This document shows, piece by piece, positions 42,417 to 52,508 of a stretch of 64,000 nt of DNA. The number at the start of each line of letters is the position of its first letter. Within the stretch, counting starts at the first letter, position 1. Location: assembly GCA_014323835.1 (NCBI GenBank), contig JACONH010000005.1:1-64000 (forward strand), in the 5' to 3' direction. A model generated the notes under the pieces. The model was given only the letters and a program-made list of their open reading frames with translations. It was not told where the DNA came from and did not search any database. The position numbers and the translations under genes are program-made. This DNA comes from Alphaproteobacteria bacterium GM202ARS2 (GTDB lineage: Bacteria > Pseudomonadota > Alphaproteobacteria > GM7ARS4).

Positions 42417-42926
42417 ATGACTCTTCTTCCTTACAAGACAACGCACCCTCGCCTTGCCGACGATGTCTTCGTCGCCAAAGGAGCAACCGTTATTGGCGAT
42501 GTGACCATGGCGAGCGGTAGTAGTATCTGGTTTAACTGCACGGTGCGCGGCGATATGCAGCCTATCCGTATTGGACGTGACTCCAACATTCAAGATAACA
42601 CGGTGATTCATATTGCTTCGCAGGGGTTAGGCACTGTCATCGGGGACAGGGTGACTGTCGGTCATAGTGCTATTATTCATGCCTGTCAGTTGCAGGACGA
42701 GTCTTTTGTTGGCATGGGTGCGATTATTCTCGATGGCTGTGTCGTTGAGAGCGGTGCTTTTATTGCGGCGGGGGCGTTGTTGCCGCCGCACACCCGCGCT
42801 GAGGCGGGCATGCTCTGGGCGGGCAACCCCGCACGCGCCTTGCGCGCCCTCAACGACACAGAAAAAAAACTCATAAAAGAAACACCCCGTATATATAAGT
42901 CCCTCGCCCGGGATTATCGGTCATGA
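42417..42926 (+). CDS. gamma-carbonic anhydrase-family protein
   Basis: A 169-residue left-handed beta-helix protein. Hexapeptide repeats dominate, with DNTVIHIA (about 58-65), GDRVTVGHSAIIHACQLQDESFVGMGAIILDG (about 75-105); His residues in these turns are the usual metal ligands. Relatives act as complex I assembly subunits or CO2-related enzymes. The ATG at 42417 lies 1 base after the argC stop. An earlier in-frame start would overlap argC. Confidence 0.9.
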   Translation: MTLLPYKTTHPRLADDVFVAKGATVIGDVTMASGSSIWFNCTVRGDMQPIRIGRDSNIQDNTVIHIASQGLGTVIGDRVTVGHSAIIHACQLQDESFVGMGAIILDGCVVESGAFIAAGALLPPHTRAEAGMLWAGNPARALRALNDTEKKLIKETPRIYKSLARDYRS

Positions 42927-43078
42927 CAAAAGCCCCCTTAAAACTTGTGAACCTTTTTGCCCTTATGATTGTGGTTGCGTCCTGTCAGAGCGGTCGCCCC
43001 AGTTTGAGCGATGTGCCGCCGCCGCCCTCTTCTACCTTACGAGAAGAGCTGATAAAAAGCTTGCAGGAAGAAGAATGA
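42923..43078 (+). CDS. small lipoprotein, unknown function
   Basis: A 51-residue lipoprotein: basic N-terminus MTKAPLKLVN, hydrophobic core, and lipobox VASC (Cys21), then a Pro-rich linker and an acidic helical end (REELIKSLQEEE). It overlaps the preceding stop by 4 bases and the hom start by 4 bases (ATGA), so it is embedded in the argC-hom operon. No known family comes to mind. Confidence 0.75.
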   Translation: MTKAPLKLVNLFALMIVVASCQSGRPSLSDVPPPPSSTLREELIKSLQEEE

Positions 43079-44367
43079 CTGCGCCCCTTCGTGTTGCCAT
43101 AGCCGGTTTAGGCACTGTGGGCGGGCATGTGTGTGCCTTGCTGGAAAAAAACCGCACCCTCCTAGAACAAAGAGCCGAACGCCCGGTGCAGCTGGTCGGC
43201 ATCTGTGCCCGCAACAAAAAGAAAGCCCGCCCCTTTACCCGCACCACTATCCCGTGGTTTTCTGATCCCTGTGCGATGATTGACGAGACCAACTGCGATG
43301 TCGCGGTTGAACTCATCGGCGGCGAGGACGGTATCGCCCGCACCTTCGTCGAGCACGCCCTCAACAAAAAATGTTCGGTGGTAACCGCCAACAAGGCTCT
43401 GTTGGCGAAGCATGGCAAACACCTGTTCCCGTTGGCAGAGAAACAGGGCTGTGCCTTGGCTTTCGAAGCAGCGGTCGGCGGCGGCATACCCATCATCAAA
43501 AGCCTGAGGGAAAGCCTCAGCGGCAATCATATTTATCGTATCACCGCCATTCTCAACGGCACCTGTAATTATATTTTGTCGCAAATGCGCGCGCAAAGAC
43601 GCTCCTTCCAAGATGTCCTCGAAGAAGCCCAACGTCTCGGCTATGCCGAAGCTGACCCATCCGTCGATATCGATGGCTTCGATGCCGCCCACAAGCTTGC
43701 TCTGCTGGCAGCTTTGGCGTGGGGCACCCTCGATATCGATTCCCTCACCATCGACGGCATCCGCACCATTACCGCCGAGGATATGGCTTTGAGCGAAAAA
43801 ATGGGCTATCGCCTCAAACACATCGCCCAAGCCTACCCCGCCAAAACAACCATTCACCAGTCGGTGCAGACCTGTCTTGTCCGCCAAGACCATGCGCTTG
43901 CCCACGTCGATGGAGTCTTTAATGCGGTCACATTCCTCAGCGACTTTTGTGGCGAACTGACCCTCATCGGCTTAGGAGCAGGCGGCGATGCCACCGCCTC
44001 AGCGGTGGTGAGCGACATTCTCGATTTAGCACGGGGGTCTCACGAGCATCCTTCTCGAGTGGTTCTTACCGCGACACCCACATTCCCTCAGGCGCGTATC
44101 CCTACCACTGAGACGATGCCCTACTATGTGCGTCTGCACGTAGACGACCGCCCTGGTGTTCTTGCCGAGATAGCGACAACCCTTGCACACGAGCATATTT
44201 CCATTGAAACGGCATGGCAGCAAGCGACCGAACAGAATGACGTGGCAACGCTGGTGATTATCACGCACCCGAGTCCATCGCCGTCCATGCACAAGGCTTT
44301 TGCTGCTGTCGGCACGCTGAAACCCGTGCGCCAAGCACCCTGCTTGCTCCCCATTATTAACGCTTGA
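43075..44367 (+). CDS. hom: homoserine dehydrogenase
   Basis: A 430-residue enzyme that reduces aspartate semialdehyde to homoserine. Rossmann domain VAIAGLGTVGGHVCALL (about 7-23); catalytic-domain ILNGTCNYILSQM (about 161-173) and GYAEADPSVDIDGFDAAHKLALLA (about 189-212); a C-terminal ACT domain, YYVRLHVDDRPGVLAEIATTLAHEH (about 345-369), likely for threonine feedback. Confidence 0.94.
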   Translation: MTAPLRVAIAGLGTVGGHVCALLEKNRTLLEQRAERPVQLVGICARNKKKARPFTRTTIPWFSDPCAMIDETNCDVAVELIGGEDGIARTFVEHALNKKCSVVTANKALLAKHGKHLFPLAEKQGCALAFEAAVGGGIPIIKSLRESLSGNHIYRITAILNGTCNYILSQMRAQRRSFQDVLEEAQRLGYAEADPSVDIDGFDAAHKLALLAALAWGTLDIDSLTIDGIRTITAEDMALSEKMGYRLKHIAQAYPAKTTIHQSVQTCLVRQDHALAHVDGVFNAVTFLSDFCGELTLIGLGAGGDATASAVVSDILDLARGSHEHPSRVVLTATPTFPQARIPTTETMPYYVRLHVDDRPGVLAEIATTLAHEHISIETAWQQATEQNDVATLVIITHPSPSPSMHKAFAAVGTLKPVRQAPCLLPIINA

Positions 44368-44382
44368 TAGCCACCGTCTACT

Positions 44383-45546
44383 TTACGTGGGGTATAAGGG
44401 GGGCTGCATATCGCCACCGATAAGAGCCCTCGCCCAAGCGATAAACGTGTCACTGGGCATCAACGCCCCCGCCTTAATGTCGGATTCGCCCATTGTGCGC
44501 GTTTGACCGCCAACCTGAGCCAGTTCCTCGAGGGCGTACACAGACCCGCTCTTTATGGCAACAGAGCCTTGTTTGTGCTCGAAGGCTTGCTGAATGGCGT
44601 ATGCACCCACATCCCGAGCCTCTTTTGCGTCAAGAGGGGCAACACACAACGGGAAAGACCGCTGCATATAGCCGAGCGTATCGGCACGCACCCGTTGTAT
44701 CGACAAAGACGCTTTGATGGTGCGCGCCATATAATCCCCCAGCGCACCGCTGCCTGACAACTGCACGTTGCCGTGTTTGTCGTGCTCGATGGTGTCCCCC
44801 GCCAGAGCTTCAGCCATAGGTGTGCCTTTGTTATCAGTGATTCCTTCGGCACAGGCTATCAAGCATCGACCATAGTGTTGGTAGCACCCCTCGACACGAG
44901 CAAGAAACCTATCCTTATGGAAGGGCTCTTCTGGCAAGCAAACGATATGGGGGCCGTCCTGATTATCGAAACGTCCGCATGCTGCCGCTGCGGTCAAAAA
45001 ACCAGCATGGCGTCCCATAACCACAGCCACATGCACACCGGGTAAGGCACGCTGATCCATATCAAGCCCTCGAAACGTATAGGCAACAAAGCGGGCAGCA
45101 GACGGATAGCCCGGCGTATGGTCGGAGCCCACCAAATCGTTGTCGATGGTCTTAGGGACATGAAAGCATCGCAAGGCGTGTCCTTCTGCCTCGGCATAGT
45201 CGGCAAGCAACGCCACCGTGTGCGCGCTATCATTACCGCCAATATAAAAAATGCCATCGATGCCGTGTTTTTTGCAGACGGCGGCGATACGCTGGCAGTA
45301 GGCTTCGTCGGGCTTATCTCGAGTGGAGCCCAGAAAGGCACCGACCTGTGTGCCGATGGCACCCTGTCGCTCCCCAGACAGACGAGTCATATCATAGAAT
45401 TGCTCGTCAACAATGCCTCGTATGCCGTGGCGCGCCCCCCATATAGCTTTGATGCCTTGTTTCTGTGCCGTCTCGACAAGACCCACCAGCGTTTGATTGA
45501 TAACCGCCGTGGGCCCGCCACCTTGACTGATAAGAATTTTGTTCAT
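44383..45546 (-). CDS. 6-phosphofructokinase, probably PPi-dependent
   Basis: A 387-residue phosphofructokinase family member. N-terminal ILISQGGGPTAVIN (about 4-17). The phosphoryl-donor site reads IGGNDSAHT (about 102-110), and the catalytic loop PKTIDNDL (about 131-138) has Lys where ATP-dependent enzymes have Gly; both favour pyrophosphate as donor. MGRHAGFLTAAAA (about 177-189) is the substrate motif. No fructose-bisphosphate genes are adjacent. Confidence 0.85.
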   Translation of the reverse strand: MNKILISQGGGPTAVINQTLVGLVETAQKQGIKAIWGARHGIRGIVDEQFYDMTRLSGERQGAIGTQVGAFLGSTRDKPDEAYCQRIAAVCKKHGIDGIFYIGGNDSAHTVALLADYAEAEGHALRCFHVPKTIDNDLVGSDHTPGYPSAARFVAYTFRGLDMDQRALPGVHVAVVMGRHAGFLTAAAACGRFDNQDGPHIVCLPEEPFHKDRFLARVEGCYQHYGRCLIACAEGITDNKGTPMAEALAGDTIEHDKHGNVQLSGSGALGDYMARTIKASLSIQRVRADTLGYMQRSFPLCVAPLDAKEARDVGAYAIQQAFEHKQGSVAIKSGSVYALEELAQVGGQTRTMGESDIKAGALMPSDTFIAWARALIGGDMQPPLYPT

Positions 45547-45639
45547 AAAAAGTCGTCCCCTATGAGCGTTCTTATGCTACTTTGATGTGCCCCCTTTTTT
45601 ACTTTATTTGTCCCTGCTCTTGCAACTGGAGACAGCCTC

Positions 45640-46983
45640 GTGGAGACACCCTTGCACCCTTCCCTAGACCAGATGACGGCGTGGCTTGCCCTCGCCCGAG
45701 AGCTCGGTGCCGATGAAGCCGATATCATGGCCGTCACCACACGGCAACAAAGTGCCACCTGTCGTCTCGGCGCGCTAGAAAGTGCCGAACATGCCGAGAC
45801 CCTTGCGTTGGGCTTGCGGGTCTTTAAGGACAGCAAGCAAGCCCTCATCTCTTTTTCCACCAACGAAATAACCCGCCAAAGCCTTGCGGACGCCCTTGGG
45901 CGCGCCGCGGCCATGCCTCGAGATGCCACCAATCGTCTGCCTTCTGCTGAAGCCGTGCTCAGCGGCGAGGCACCGTCTCTTGATATCTGCGACAACACAC
46001 CCCCATCGACACAGCAGCTGGTTACGCGGGCCCAAACGCTCGAACAAGCAGCCCTTGACGTCAAAGGTATCACCAATTCGGAAGGTGCCATCGCCCATTG
46101 GACCCATGACTCGATAACGCTCATGGCATCGAATGGCTTGCGGCAACACTACGAGACGAGCCAGCATGGCTTTATGCTCTCGGTTTTGGCCGGCGAGGGC
46201 ACCGCCATGCAACGGGATTACGACTATCAAAGTGCCGTTTATGCCAGCGACTTGGACGATTTAACCGTCATCGGCAGACAAACAGCCGAGCGCGCGCTCA
46301 AGCGTCTTCATCCTCGCAAGCTTGCCAGTGCCAAGATGCCGGTCGTCTACCATCCTCGCGTGGCACAGAGCTTACTGAAGCACCTTGCATCCGCCCTGTA
46401 TGGCGATGCTCTTGCCCGCGGCACATCCTTTTTGCGTGAGAGTCTCGGCAAAAAAATCATGCCCGCTACCCTCACCATTATCGATGACCCGTTGCAAAAA
46501 CGGGGACTTAACTCGAGGCCCTGTGATGCCGAAGGGCTTGCCAGTCAAACCCGCACCATCGTCGCCGAGGGCGTGTTACGCTCTTTTCTTCTCGACCATC
46601 GCAGTAGTCTGCTGTTGAATAGGACGAGCACCGCCCACGCCTACCGCAAAGCCGACAGTCTACCCACAGCGAAGGAAAGCAACCTCACCCTACAGGCGGG
46701 TTCGTCCAGCCCATCCGACCTGATAGGTGCCATCAAACGCGGCTTTTACGTAACCGAGCTGCTCGGGCTCAGCTTGAATATCAACAATGGCGACTACAGC
46801 AGAGGTGCTTCGGGGTTTCTCATCGACAACGGCACCCTGCAAGAGCCCCTTGCCGAGATGACCATCGCCGGCAATCTCAAGGACATGTTCCAAGCCCTAA
46901 CGCCCGCCAACAATCTGCAGCTGCGCTATGGTATCGATGCCCCCACGTGTGTCGTAGACTCCATGACCGTGGGCGGAAAATGA
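45640..46983 (+). CDS. pmbA: TldE/PmbA-family metalloprotease subunit
   Basis: A 447-residue PmbA-type protein. N-terminal LGADEADIMAVTTRQQSATCRLGALES, then KRLHPRKLASAKMPVVYHPRVAQSLLKHLASALYGDALARGTSFLRESLGKKI (about 225-280) and a C-terminal GASGFLIDNGTLQEPLAEMTIAGNLKDMF. TldD/TldE complexes process modified peptides and antitoxins. It starts with GTG at 45640, with GGAG 8 bases upstream. TldD is not in the window. The stop overlaps kdsB by 4 bases. Confidence 0.9.
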   Translation: METPLHPSLDQMTAWLALARELGADEADIMAVTTRQQSATCRLGALESAEHAETLALGLRVFKDSKQALISFSTNEITRQSLADALGRAAAMPRDATNRLPSAEAVLSGEAPSLDICDNTPPSTQQLVTRAQTLEQAALDVKGITNSEGAIAHWTHDSITLMASNGLRQHYETSQHGFMLSVLAGEGTAMQRDYDYQSAVYASDLDDLTVIGRQTAERALKRLHPRKLASAKMPVVYHPRVAQSLLKHLASALYGDALARGTSFLRESLGKKIMPATLTIIDDPLQKRGLNSRPCDAEGLASQTRTIVAEGVLRSFLLDHRSSLLLNRTSTAHAYRKADSLPTAKESNLTLQAGSSSPSDLIGAIKRGFYVTELLGLSLNINNGDYSRGASGFLIDNGTLQEPLAEMTIAGNLKDMFQALTPANNLQLRYGIDAPTCVVDSMTVGGK

Positions 46984-47720
46984 CCCCTGAGACGCTCATC
47001 GTTATTCCCGCCCGCCTGCAGTCGAGTCGGCTGAACCATAAAATCCTGCAAAATATTGACGGCGAGCCGTTGCTCGTCCACACCTTGCGGCATGCCCAGC
47101 AAGCCAAGCTTGCCCCCATCGTTGTCGCCTGTGATGATGAACGCACCATGGCCGTGTGTCGCAAACTCGGTATCGACAGCGTCATGACCGAGTCGACTCT
47201 CGCCAGCGGAAGTGATCGCATCGCCGCAGCCTTACAAGCCTATGACCCCGATAGACACGCCCAATATATCATCAACATTCAAGCCGACCTCCCTGATATT
47301 TCTGCCCGTGCCATCCATGCTCTTTATCAGTTACTTGTGGCGGATAACCCCCAAGAAGAAAGGATAACCACACTGGTATCGCCCCTCGATGAACGAGACA
47401 CCCACAATCCCCACGTGGTTAAAGCCGCTATCAGCTGGTATCAGCACAATCAGGGGCGAGCCTTGTATTTTAGCCGCAACGCCATACCCGCAAGCAACGG
47501 CGCGTTGTATCATCATATCGGTGTCTACGGCTATACCCGCTCAGCCTTAGAGACGTTTTGTGCCCTTCCGCCTTCTCCTCTCGAGCAACACGAGCGTCTC
47601 GAGCAGTTACGTGCCCTCGAAGCCGGGCTACCCATTTATGCCGAACAGATACCCGTCCCCCCTGCCAGCATCGATACGCAAGACGACCTTGACCGCTTTC
47701 GAGAGCACAAGAACCGATGA
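46980..47720 (+). CDS. kdsB: 3-deoxy-manno-octulosonate cytidylyltransferase
   Basis: A 246-residue enzyme that activates KDO with CTP for lipopolysaccharide. VIPARLQSSRLNHKIL (about 7-22) is the nucleotide-binding loop; TLASGSDRIAAAL (about 73-85), INIQADLPDI (about 100-109; the usual NVQGDEP is changed), HIGVYGYTRSALETF (about 179-193) and EQLRALEAG (about 206-214) match. It implies a lipopolysaccharide outer membrane. Confidence 0.9.
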   Translation: MTPETLIVIPARLQSSRLNHKILQNIDGEPLLVHTLRHAQQAKLAPIVVACDDERTMAVCRKLGIDSVMTESTLASGSDRIAAALQAYDPDRHAQYIINIQADLPDISARAIHALYQLLVADNPQEERITTLVSPLDERDTHNPHVVKAAISWYQHNQGRALYFSRNAIPASNGALYHHIGVYGYTRSALETFCALPPSPLEQHERLEQLRALEAGLPIYAEQIPVPPASIDTQDDLDRFREHKNR

Positions 47721-48571
47721 CCTCCTCCGCTTACCAGACAGTTGCTTTTCAAGGTAGCCATGGGGCTTATTCACATTTGGCGTGCCTCAGCACCTTCCCC
47801 GACCTCAAGCCGTTGGCGTGCACCTATTTCCACGATGTTTTTACCAAAGCCGAACAGGATTCTTCTGTGGTGGGCTTTTTACCTGTCGAGAATTCCATCG
47901 CTGGTCGGGTTGCCGAAATTCACCAGCTTCTCGCCCACACCCGGCTGCATATTATCCGTGAGCACTATCAGCCCATCGTGCATTGTTTACTGGCATGCCC
48001 GAACAGCAGCTTGTCGGACATAACCACCATCAAGAGTCATGCCCAAGCCTTACTGCAGTGCCAGACTATCATTGTCCGTCACCACTGGAAGCAAGTTGTC
48101 GTCTCGGATACGGCAAGTGCCGCTGCTCATTTGGCTCGTAACCCGCAGAGTCATGTGGCGGTGATAGCCTCTCGTTTAGCCGCTGAGCTTTATGGCCTGA
48201 AGGTTTTGCGTCCGTCCATTGCCGACACAGGCCATAACACAACTCGTTTTATCGCCGTCCATCAACAAGAGTCTGTGCCTGCGCCGACGATTCCTGCCAT
48301 AACCAGCCTTGTCTGTCGAACAAAAAATGAGCCTTCTGCCTTGTATCGTGTGCTCGGTTTTTTTGCCGAGCACCAGCTCAACCTCACCCGTTTAGAAGGG
48401 CTTATCGATGATCATCGTTTTCAGCAAGCCCAGTTTTATCTCGATATCGAGGGGCATAGGCTTCTTCCGCCCCTCAAGGATGTGCTGAAGACCCTACAGG
48501 AGTCGTGTCAAAGCCTGCGGGTGCTCGGCTGTTATCCTGCCGATTCCTTTCGCACGGGTGCTACCTCATAA
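47717..48571 (+). CDS. pheA: prephenate dehydratase
   Basis: A 284-residue monofunctional dehydratase of phenylalanine synthesis. N-terminal VAFQGSHGAYSHLACLSTFP (about 7-26), GFLPVENSIAGRVAEIHQLLA (about 53-73), the catalytic TRF equivalent as NTTRFIAV (about 174-181) and a C-terminal ACT domain ALYRVLGFFAEHQLNLTRLEGL (about 208-229) for Phe feedback. No chorismate mutase domain is present. The start overlaps the kdsB stop by 4 bases. Confidence 0.93.
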   Translation: MTSSAYQTVAFQGSHGAYSHLACLSTFPDLKPLACTYFHDVFTKAEQDSSVVGFLPVENSIAGRVAEIHQLLAHTRLHIIREHYQPIVHCLLACPNSSLSDITTIKSHAQALLQCQTIIVRHHWKQVVVSDTASAAAHLARNPQSHVAVIASRLAAELYGLKVLRPSIADTGHNTTRFIAVHQQESVPAPTIPAITSLVCRTKNEPSALYRVLGFFAEHQLNLTRLEGLIDDHRFQQAQFYLDIEGHRLLPPLKDVLKTLQESCQSLRVLGCYPADSFRTGATS

Positions 48572-48589
48572 CACTATTTTCTGTTCCTC

Positions 48590-49828
48590 ATGCCCGCCAC
48601 TCATCGTATCGTTCTTCCTGCTTATTTGCGTAGCCCGGCGGTGCGGCGTATCTTTACCTGTTTAGCTCGCAACGGACAACAGGCGCGCTTCGTGGGTGGG
48701 TGTGTGCGCGACAGCATCCTTCATCGTCCCATTTATGATATCGATATCGCAACAACCACAACGCCAAAGCAAACCATGCAATGGCTACGAGACGACCGTA
48801 TTTTAACCATTCCCTCGGGGATTCGTCACGGCACGGTTACCGCCCTGCTTTCTGGTATCACCTTTGAGATAACCACTTTGCGCGAGGATATCGAGACGTT
48901 TGGTCGTCATGCTCGTGTTACCTTTACGACCGATTGGCATTTGGATGCGCGCCGCCGTGACTTTACGATGAATGCCCTTTATGCCGACCAAGACGGCACG
49001 GTTTATGACTTTTTTGATGGTATAAGGGATGCGCGCCAGCGGCGGGTGCGCTTCATTGGTGTGCCACACGAGCGTATCAACGAAGATTATTTGCGTATCT
49101 TGCGTTTTTTTCGTTTTCTTGCCAGTCACGGCTCGTTGCCTGCCGATGAGGAGGCATTGGCTGCCTGTCGCCAGTTGGCTGACCAGCTTGCCCATGTATC
49201 GGCAGAAAGGCTTTGGAAGGAAATCGCCCTTCTTTTGAAAGTGGCAAATCCAACGGCTATTCTGGCTTTGATGGCGCGCTGTCGTGTTCTCGCACACCTG
49301 CCTGAGCTAGCGGTGCGGGTCGAGCCCATAAGACGTCTGTGTCGTCTCGATACCGATTATGGCGGCAATGTTGCTTTGCGGCGTTTTACAGCCATGCTCA
49401 AACCTGAAACCCATGCCGATACGGTCGCTGAACGCTGGCGATTCTCGGGCAAGCAGAAAAAGAAACTGCACACCCTCCTGGCGGCGACGACCCTCGCCAA
49501 AAAGCCGTGGCGGACCCTCGTCTACCGCTACGGACACAGTATGCTACGGGATATTCTGTTGCTGTCGGCTCGCCCTTACGGGTTCATGCGTTGTCTGTAT
49601 GCCCTCCGCATTGGCAACGTCCTCAATCACGCGCGCCGCTTTAAGGCACCCCGCTTTCCTATACGCGGCAAAGACCTCGTTGCCCTCGGCTACCCACAAG
49701 ATTCGAAACTCGGGGCAAGACTCGCTCAAACTGAAGCATGGTGGCTGAAAAAAAATCTAACGCCCAACAAACAGCAATGCCTCGATTATGTCGCAAACAA
49801 CACACCGCAAAAAGACACAAAACCATAA
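48590..49828 (+). CDS. cca: CCA tRNA nucleotidyltransferase
   Basis: A 412-residue class II enzyme that adds CCA to tRNA 3' ends. RFVGGCVRDSILHRPIYDIDIATT (about 33-56) holds the catalytic DxD; FTTDWHLDARRRDFTMNALYAD (about 110-131) and RINEDYLRILRFFRFLAS (about 161-178) are the other signature motifs. Its presence fits the absence of encoded CCA in the tRNA genes of this window. Confidence 0.93.
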   Translation: MPATHRIVLPAYLRSPAVRRIFTCLARNGQQARFVGGCVRDSILHRPIYDIDIATTTTPKQTMQWLRDDRILTIPSGIRHGTVTALLSGITFEITTLREDIETFGRHARVTFTTDWHLDARRRDFTMNALYADQDGTVYDFFDGIRDARQRRVRFIGVPHERINEDYLRILRFFRFLASHGSLPADEEALAACRQLADQLAHVSAERLWKEIALLLKVANPTAILALMARCRVLAHLPELAVRVEPIRRLCRLDTDYGGNVALRRFTAMLKPETHADTVAERWRFSGKQKKKLHTLLAATTLAKKPWRTLVYRYGHSMLRDILLLSARPYGFMRCLYALRIGNVLNHARRFKAPRFPIRGKDLVALGYPQDSKLGARLAQTEAWWLKKNLTPNKQQCLDYVANNTPQKDTKP

Positions 49829-49935
49829 AGACAACGTGATACGTATAAGTGTGATGAGGGGGGCTTGCCTCTCGTTTGTCTATGTGTTAGATACTTTTCA
49901 TTCTATGCTTATCACCCACTTCGATGGTTGTACCC

Positions 49936-50508
49936 ATGTCTAACGATACAGATTCATCCTCTCACGTTGCTGTTGACGCTGTTGATTCGGGGCGGCGGGA
50001 TTTTCTTTATATTGCGACGGGCTCTGTTGCCACTTTTGGGACGGCTCTTGCGGCTTGGCCCTTCATCGACAGCATGAATCCTTCTCGCAATGTTTTGAGT
50101 CTTGCCAATCTCGATGTTGACATTGCCCGTATCCCCGTGGGACAAGCCATCACTGTGCGGTGGCGCGGCAAGCCCGTCTTTATCCGCCACAGAAGTGCCA
50201 GCGAAATTAACGCTGCTCGCAACGTCGATGTGTCGTCTCTGCCTGACCCGCAAGACGATACCCAACGAGTCAAAAAACCAGAATGGCTCATAACCTTAGG
50301 CGTGTGCACGCATCTCGGCTGCATACCCCTCGGCAATAAAATCGGCGAACCAAGAGGCGACTGGGACGGATGGTTCTGCGTCTGCCACGGCTCACAATAT
50401 GATACCTCGGGGCGTATCCGACAGGGGCCCGCACCCACCAACCTGCAAATTCCACCCTACACATTTATCGATGATCATACCTTGCGCATCGGTACCGACA
50501 AAGCATGA
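49936..50508 (+). CDS. petA: ubiquinol-cytochrome c reductase Rieske subunit
   Basis: A 190-residue Rieske protein. Tat-type signal anchor [23 protein letters not shown] (about 21-43). Cluster-binding motifs CTHLGCIP (about 119-126) and CVCHGSQYD (about 144-152); the second box has Val where Pro is usual. [12 protein letters not shown] follows as expected. The ATG at 49936 was preferred because conserved lead sequence begins there; one at 49924 is possible. First gene of petABC. Confidence 0.94.
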   Translation: MSNDTDSSSHVAVDAVDSGRRDFLYIATGSVATFGTALAAWPFIDSMNPSRNVLSLANLDVDIARIPVGQAITVRWRGKPVFIRHRSASEINAARNVDVSSLPDPQDDTQRVKKPEWLITLGVCTHLGCIPLGNKIGEPRGDWDGWFCVCHGSQYDTSGRIRQGPAPTNLQIPPYTFIDDHTLRIGTDKA

Positions 50509-51710
50509 AAGAAAAAAACACAATTCTCCAGTGGATTGACGAGCGTCTGCCCGTCATTACCTTCGTCCGCAAACACTTGATCGATTATCCGACACCGAAG
50601 AACCTCAACATCATGTGGAACTTCGGCTCTCTCGCCGGCATCATGTTGGTCATCATGATCCTCAGCGGCTGGTTCCTCGCAACCCACTACGTCGCCGACA
50701 CCGAAAAAGCCTTCGCCAGCGTCCAGCACATCATGCGGGACGTCAACTACGGATGGCTCATACGCTATATCCATATGAATGGCTCGTCATTCTTCTTTAT
50801 CCTGCTCTACCTCCACTTGCTGCGGGGCTTGTATTATGGCTCCTACAAAAAGCCACGGGAACTCCTCTGGATTATCGGCGTTGTCCTCTTAATTCTTGTC
50901 ATGGTCACCGCCTTTGTCGGCTACGTTCTGCCCTGGGGACAAATGAGCTACTGGGGGGCGACTGTCATTACCAACCTGTTTTCCGCTATCCCCTGGATTG
51001 GCGAAGACATCGTCATCCTCATTCTTGGCGGCTTCAGCGTTGATCAGCCAACGCTGACACGCTTCTTCGCTATCCATTTTCTGATTCCGTTTGTCATCGT
51101 TGGCTTGACGATGATTCATTTAATGGCGTTGCACGTGAGCAAGTCGAACAATCCTCTTGGGGTGGAGGTCAAAACAAAAGACGACACTGTGCCGTTTCAT
51201 CCGTATTACACTGGCAAAGACGTGTTGGGTCTGGCGGTGTTTTTACTGATTTTTGCGGTTGTCGTATTTTTCTTTCCGCAGTTTTTCTCGGAGCCCGAGA
51301 ATTCGATTCCTGCCAATCCTCTTGTGACTCCTGAGCACATTGTTCCCGAGTGGTATTTTCTGCCGTATTATGCCATGTTGCGAGCGATTCCCGATAAATT
51401 GTTGGGCGTCATTGTTATGTTTGGTTCGGTATTTATTTTGTTTTTTGTGCCGTGGCTGGATCGCCATCCCATTCGGAGTGCGTTGTTCCGTCCGCTTTAT
51501 CGGCAGTTTTTCTTTATTTTTGTGGCTGTCGTCTTCATTCTGGGCTGGTGCGGGAGCAATCCGCCACAAGGCGTTTATGTTGTGATTGCCCGTTGGGCGA
51601 CGGTCTATTATTTTGCCTTTTTCTTGGTGATTATGCCTTTGTTGTCTCGCTTCGAGAAGGGGCGGTCGCCCCCTGAGTCGATTCATGCTGCTGAGCGGAT
51701 GAAACTATGA
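50505..51710 (+). CDS. petB: cytochrome b of the bc1 complex
   Basis: A 401-residue cytochrome b with eight transmembrane helices. [30 protein letters not shown] (about 29-58), haem-binding [28 protein letters not shown] (about 86-113) and the Qo-site [16 protein letters not shown] (about 281-296) are intact. It overlaps petA and petC by 4 bases each. Confidence 0.97.
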   Translation: MKEKNTILQWIDERLPVITFVRKHLIDYPTPKNLNIMWNFGSLAGIMLVIMILSGWFLATHYVADTEKAFASVQHIMRDVNYGWLIRYIHMNGSSFFFILLYLHLLRGLYYGSYKKPRELLWIIGVVLLILVMVTAFVGYVLPWGQMSYWGATVITNLFSAIPWIGEDIVILILGGFSVDQPTLTRFFAIHFLIPFVIVGLTMIHLMALHVSKSNNPLGVEVKTKDDTVPFHPYYTGKDVLGLAVFLLIFAVVVFFFPQFFSEPENSIPANPLVTPEHIVPEWYFLPYYAMLRAIPDKLLGVIVMFGSVFILFFVPWLDRHPIRSALFRPLYRQFFFIFVAVVFILGWCGSNPPQGVYVVIARWATVYYFAFFLVIMPLLSRFEKGRSPPESIHAAERMKL

Positions 51711-52471
51711 AACGTCTTGTCCTTTTCATGCTTCTGGTTGGCGGGGCAAGTCTGCTTGGGCTCAAGCCCACCTACGCGGCCCAGGGGTCGATACCCATAC
51801 CCGCACAGTATTGGTCTTTCGAAAGCCCGTTGGGCAAGTTCGACCGCAGTGCTCTGCAACGAGGATTGCAGATTTATATCGAGATTTGTGCGTCTTGCCA
51901 TTCGTTGCGCCATGTCCGCTATCAAGACCTCGAGTTCATTGGCTATAGCCGAGAAGACATCCAACGAATCGCACGAGACTACGAAGTGCAAGATGGCCCC
52001 GATGACGAAGGGCAAATGTATCAACGCCCGGCTCTGCCACAAGACTTTTTCGTTGAGCCCTTTGCCAACGCCCAAGCCGCACGCGCAGCCAACGGCGGCG
52101 CCTACCCCCCCGATTTATCCCTGATAACGTTGTCTCGCCGCAACGCCCTCAACTATACGGCAGCCCTGCTGCAAGGATACCGAGACGCACCGCCAGGGGT
52201 GCGACTGACCGAAGGCAAATACTACAACATCTATTTCCCGGGCAAACAAATCGGCATGCCGCCACCCCTGCTCGATGATATCATCGACTACGAAGACGGC
52301 ACCCTCGCAAGCGTCGACCAGATGGCTCTCGATATCACTACCTTCTTAGCGTGGGCAGCTGAACCCAAAGCCGAAAAAAGAAAAACCATCGGCTTACAAG
52401 TCGTCATCTTCCTCTTCTTCTTGCTCCTGCTCGTCCTCGCCAGCAAAAAACGAATCTGGAAAAATATATAA
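51707..52471 (+). CDS. petC: cytochrome c1 of the bc1 complex
   Basis: A 254-residue cytochrome c1: signal peptide ending near YAAQG, haem motif CASCHS (about 64-69), PPDLSLIT (about 133-140), [16 protein letters not shown] with the Met ligand region (about 185-200), and a C-terminal membrane anchor (about 225-250). It completes the ubiquinol-cytochrome c reductase operon. A tandem accessory pair follows 38 bases downstream. Confidence 0.95.
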   Translation: MKRLVLFMLLVGGASLLGLKPTYAAQGSIPIPAQYWSFESPLGKFDRSALQRGLQIYIEICASCHSLRHVRYQDLEFIGYSREDIQRIARDYEVQDGPDDEGQMYQRPALPQDFFVEPFANAQAARAANGGAYPPDLSLITLSRRNALNYTAALLQGYRDAPPGVRLTEGKYYNIYFPGKQIGMPPPLLDDIIDYEDGTLASVDQMALDITTFLAWAAEPKAEKRKTIGLQVVIFLFFLLLLVLASKKRIWKNI

Positions 52472-52508
52472 CGTGACTTAAACGCCTGTTAGCCCTATAT
52501 ACGTAAAT

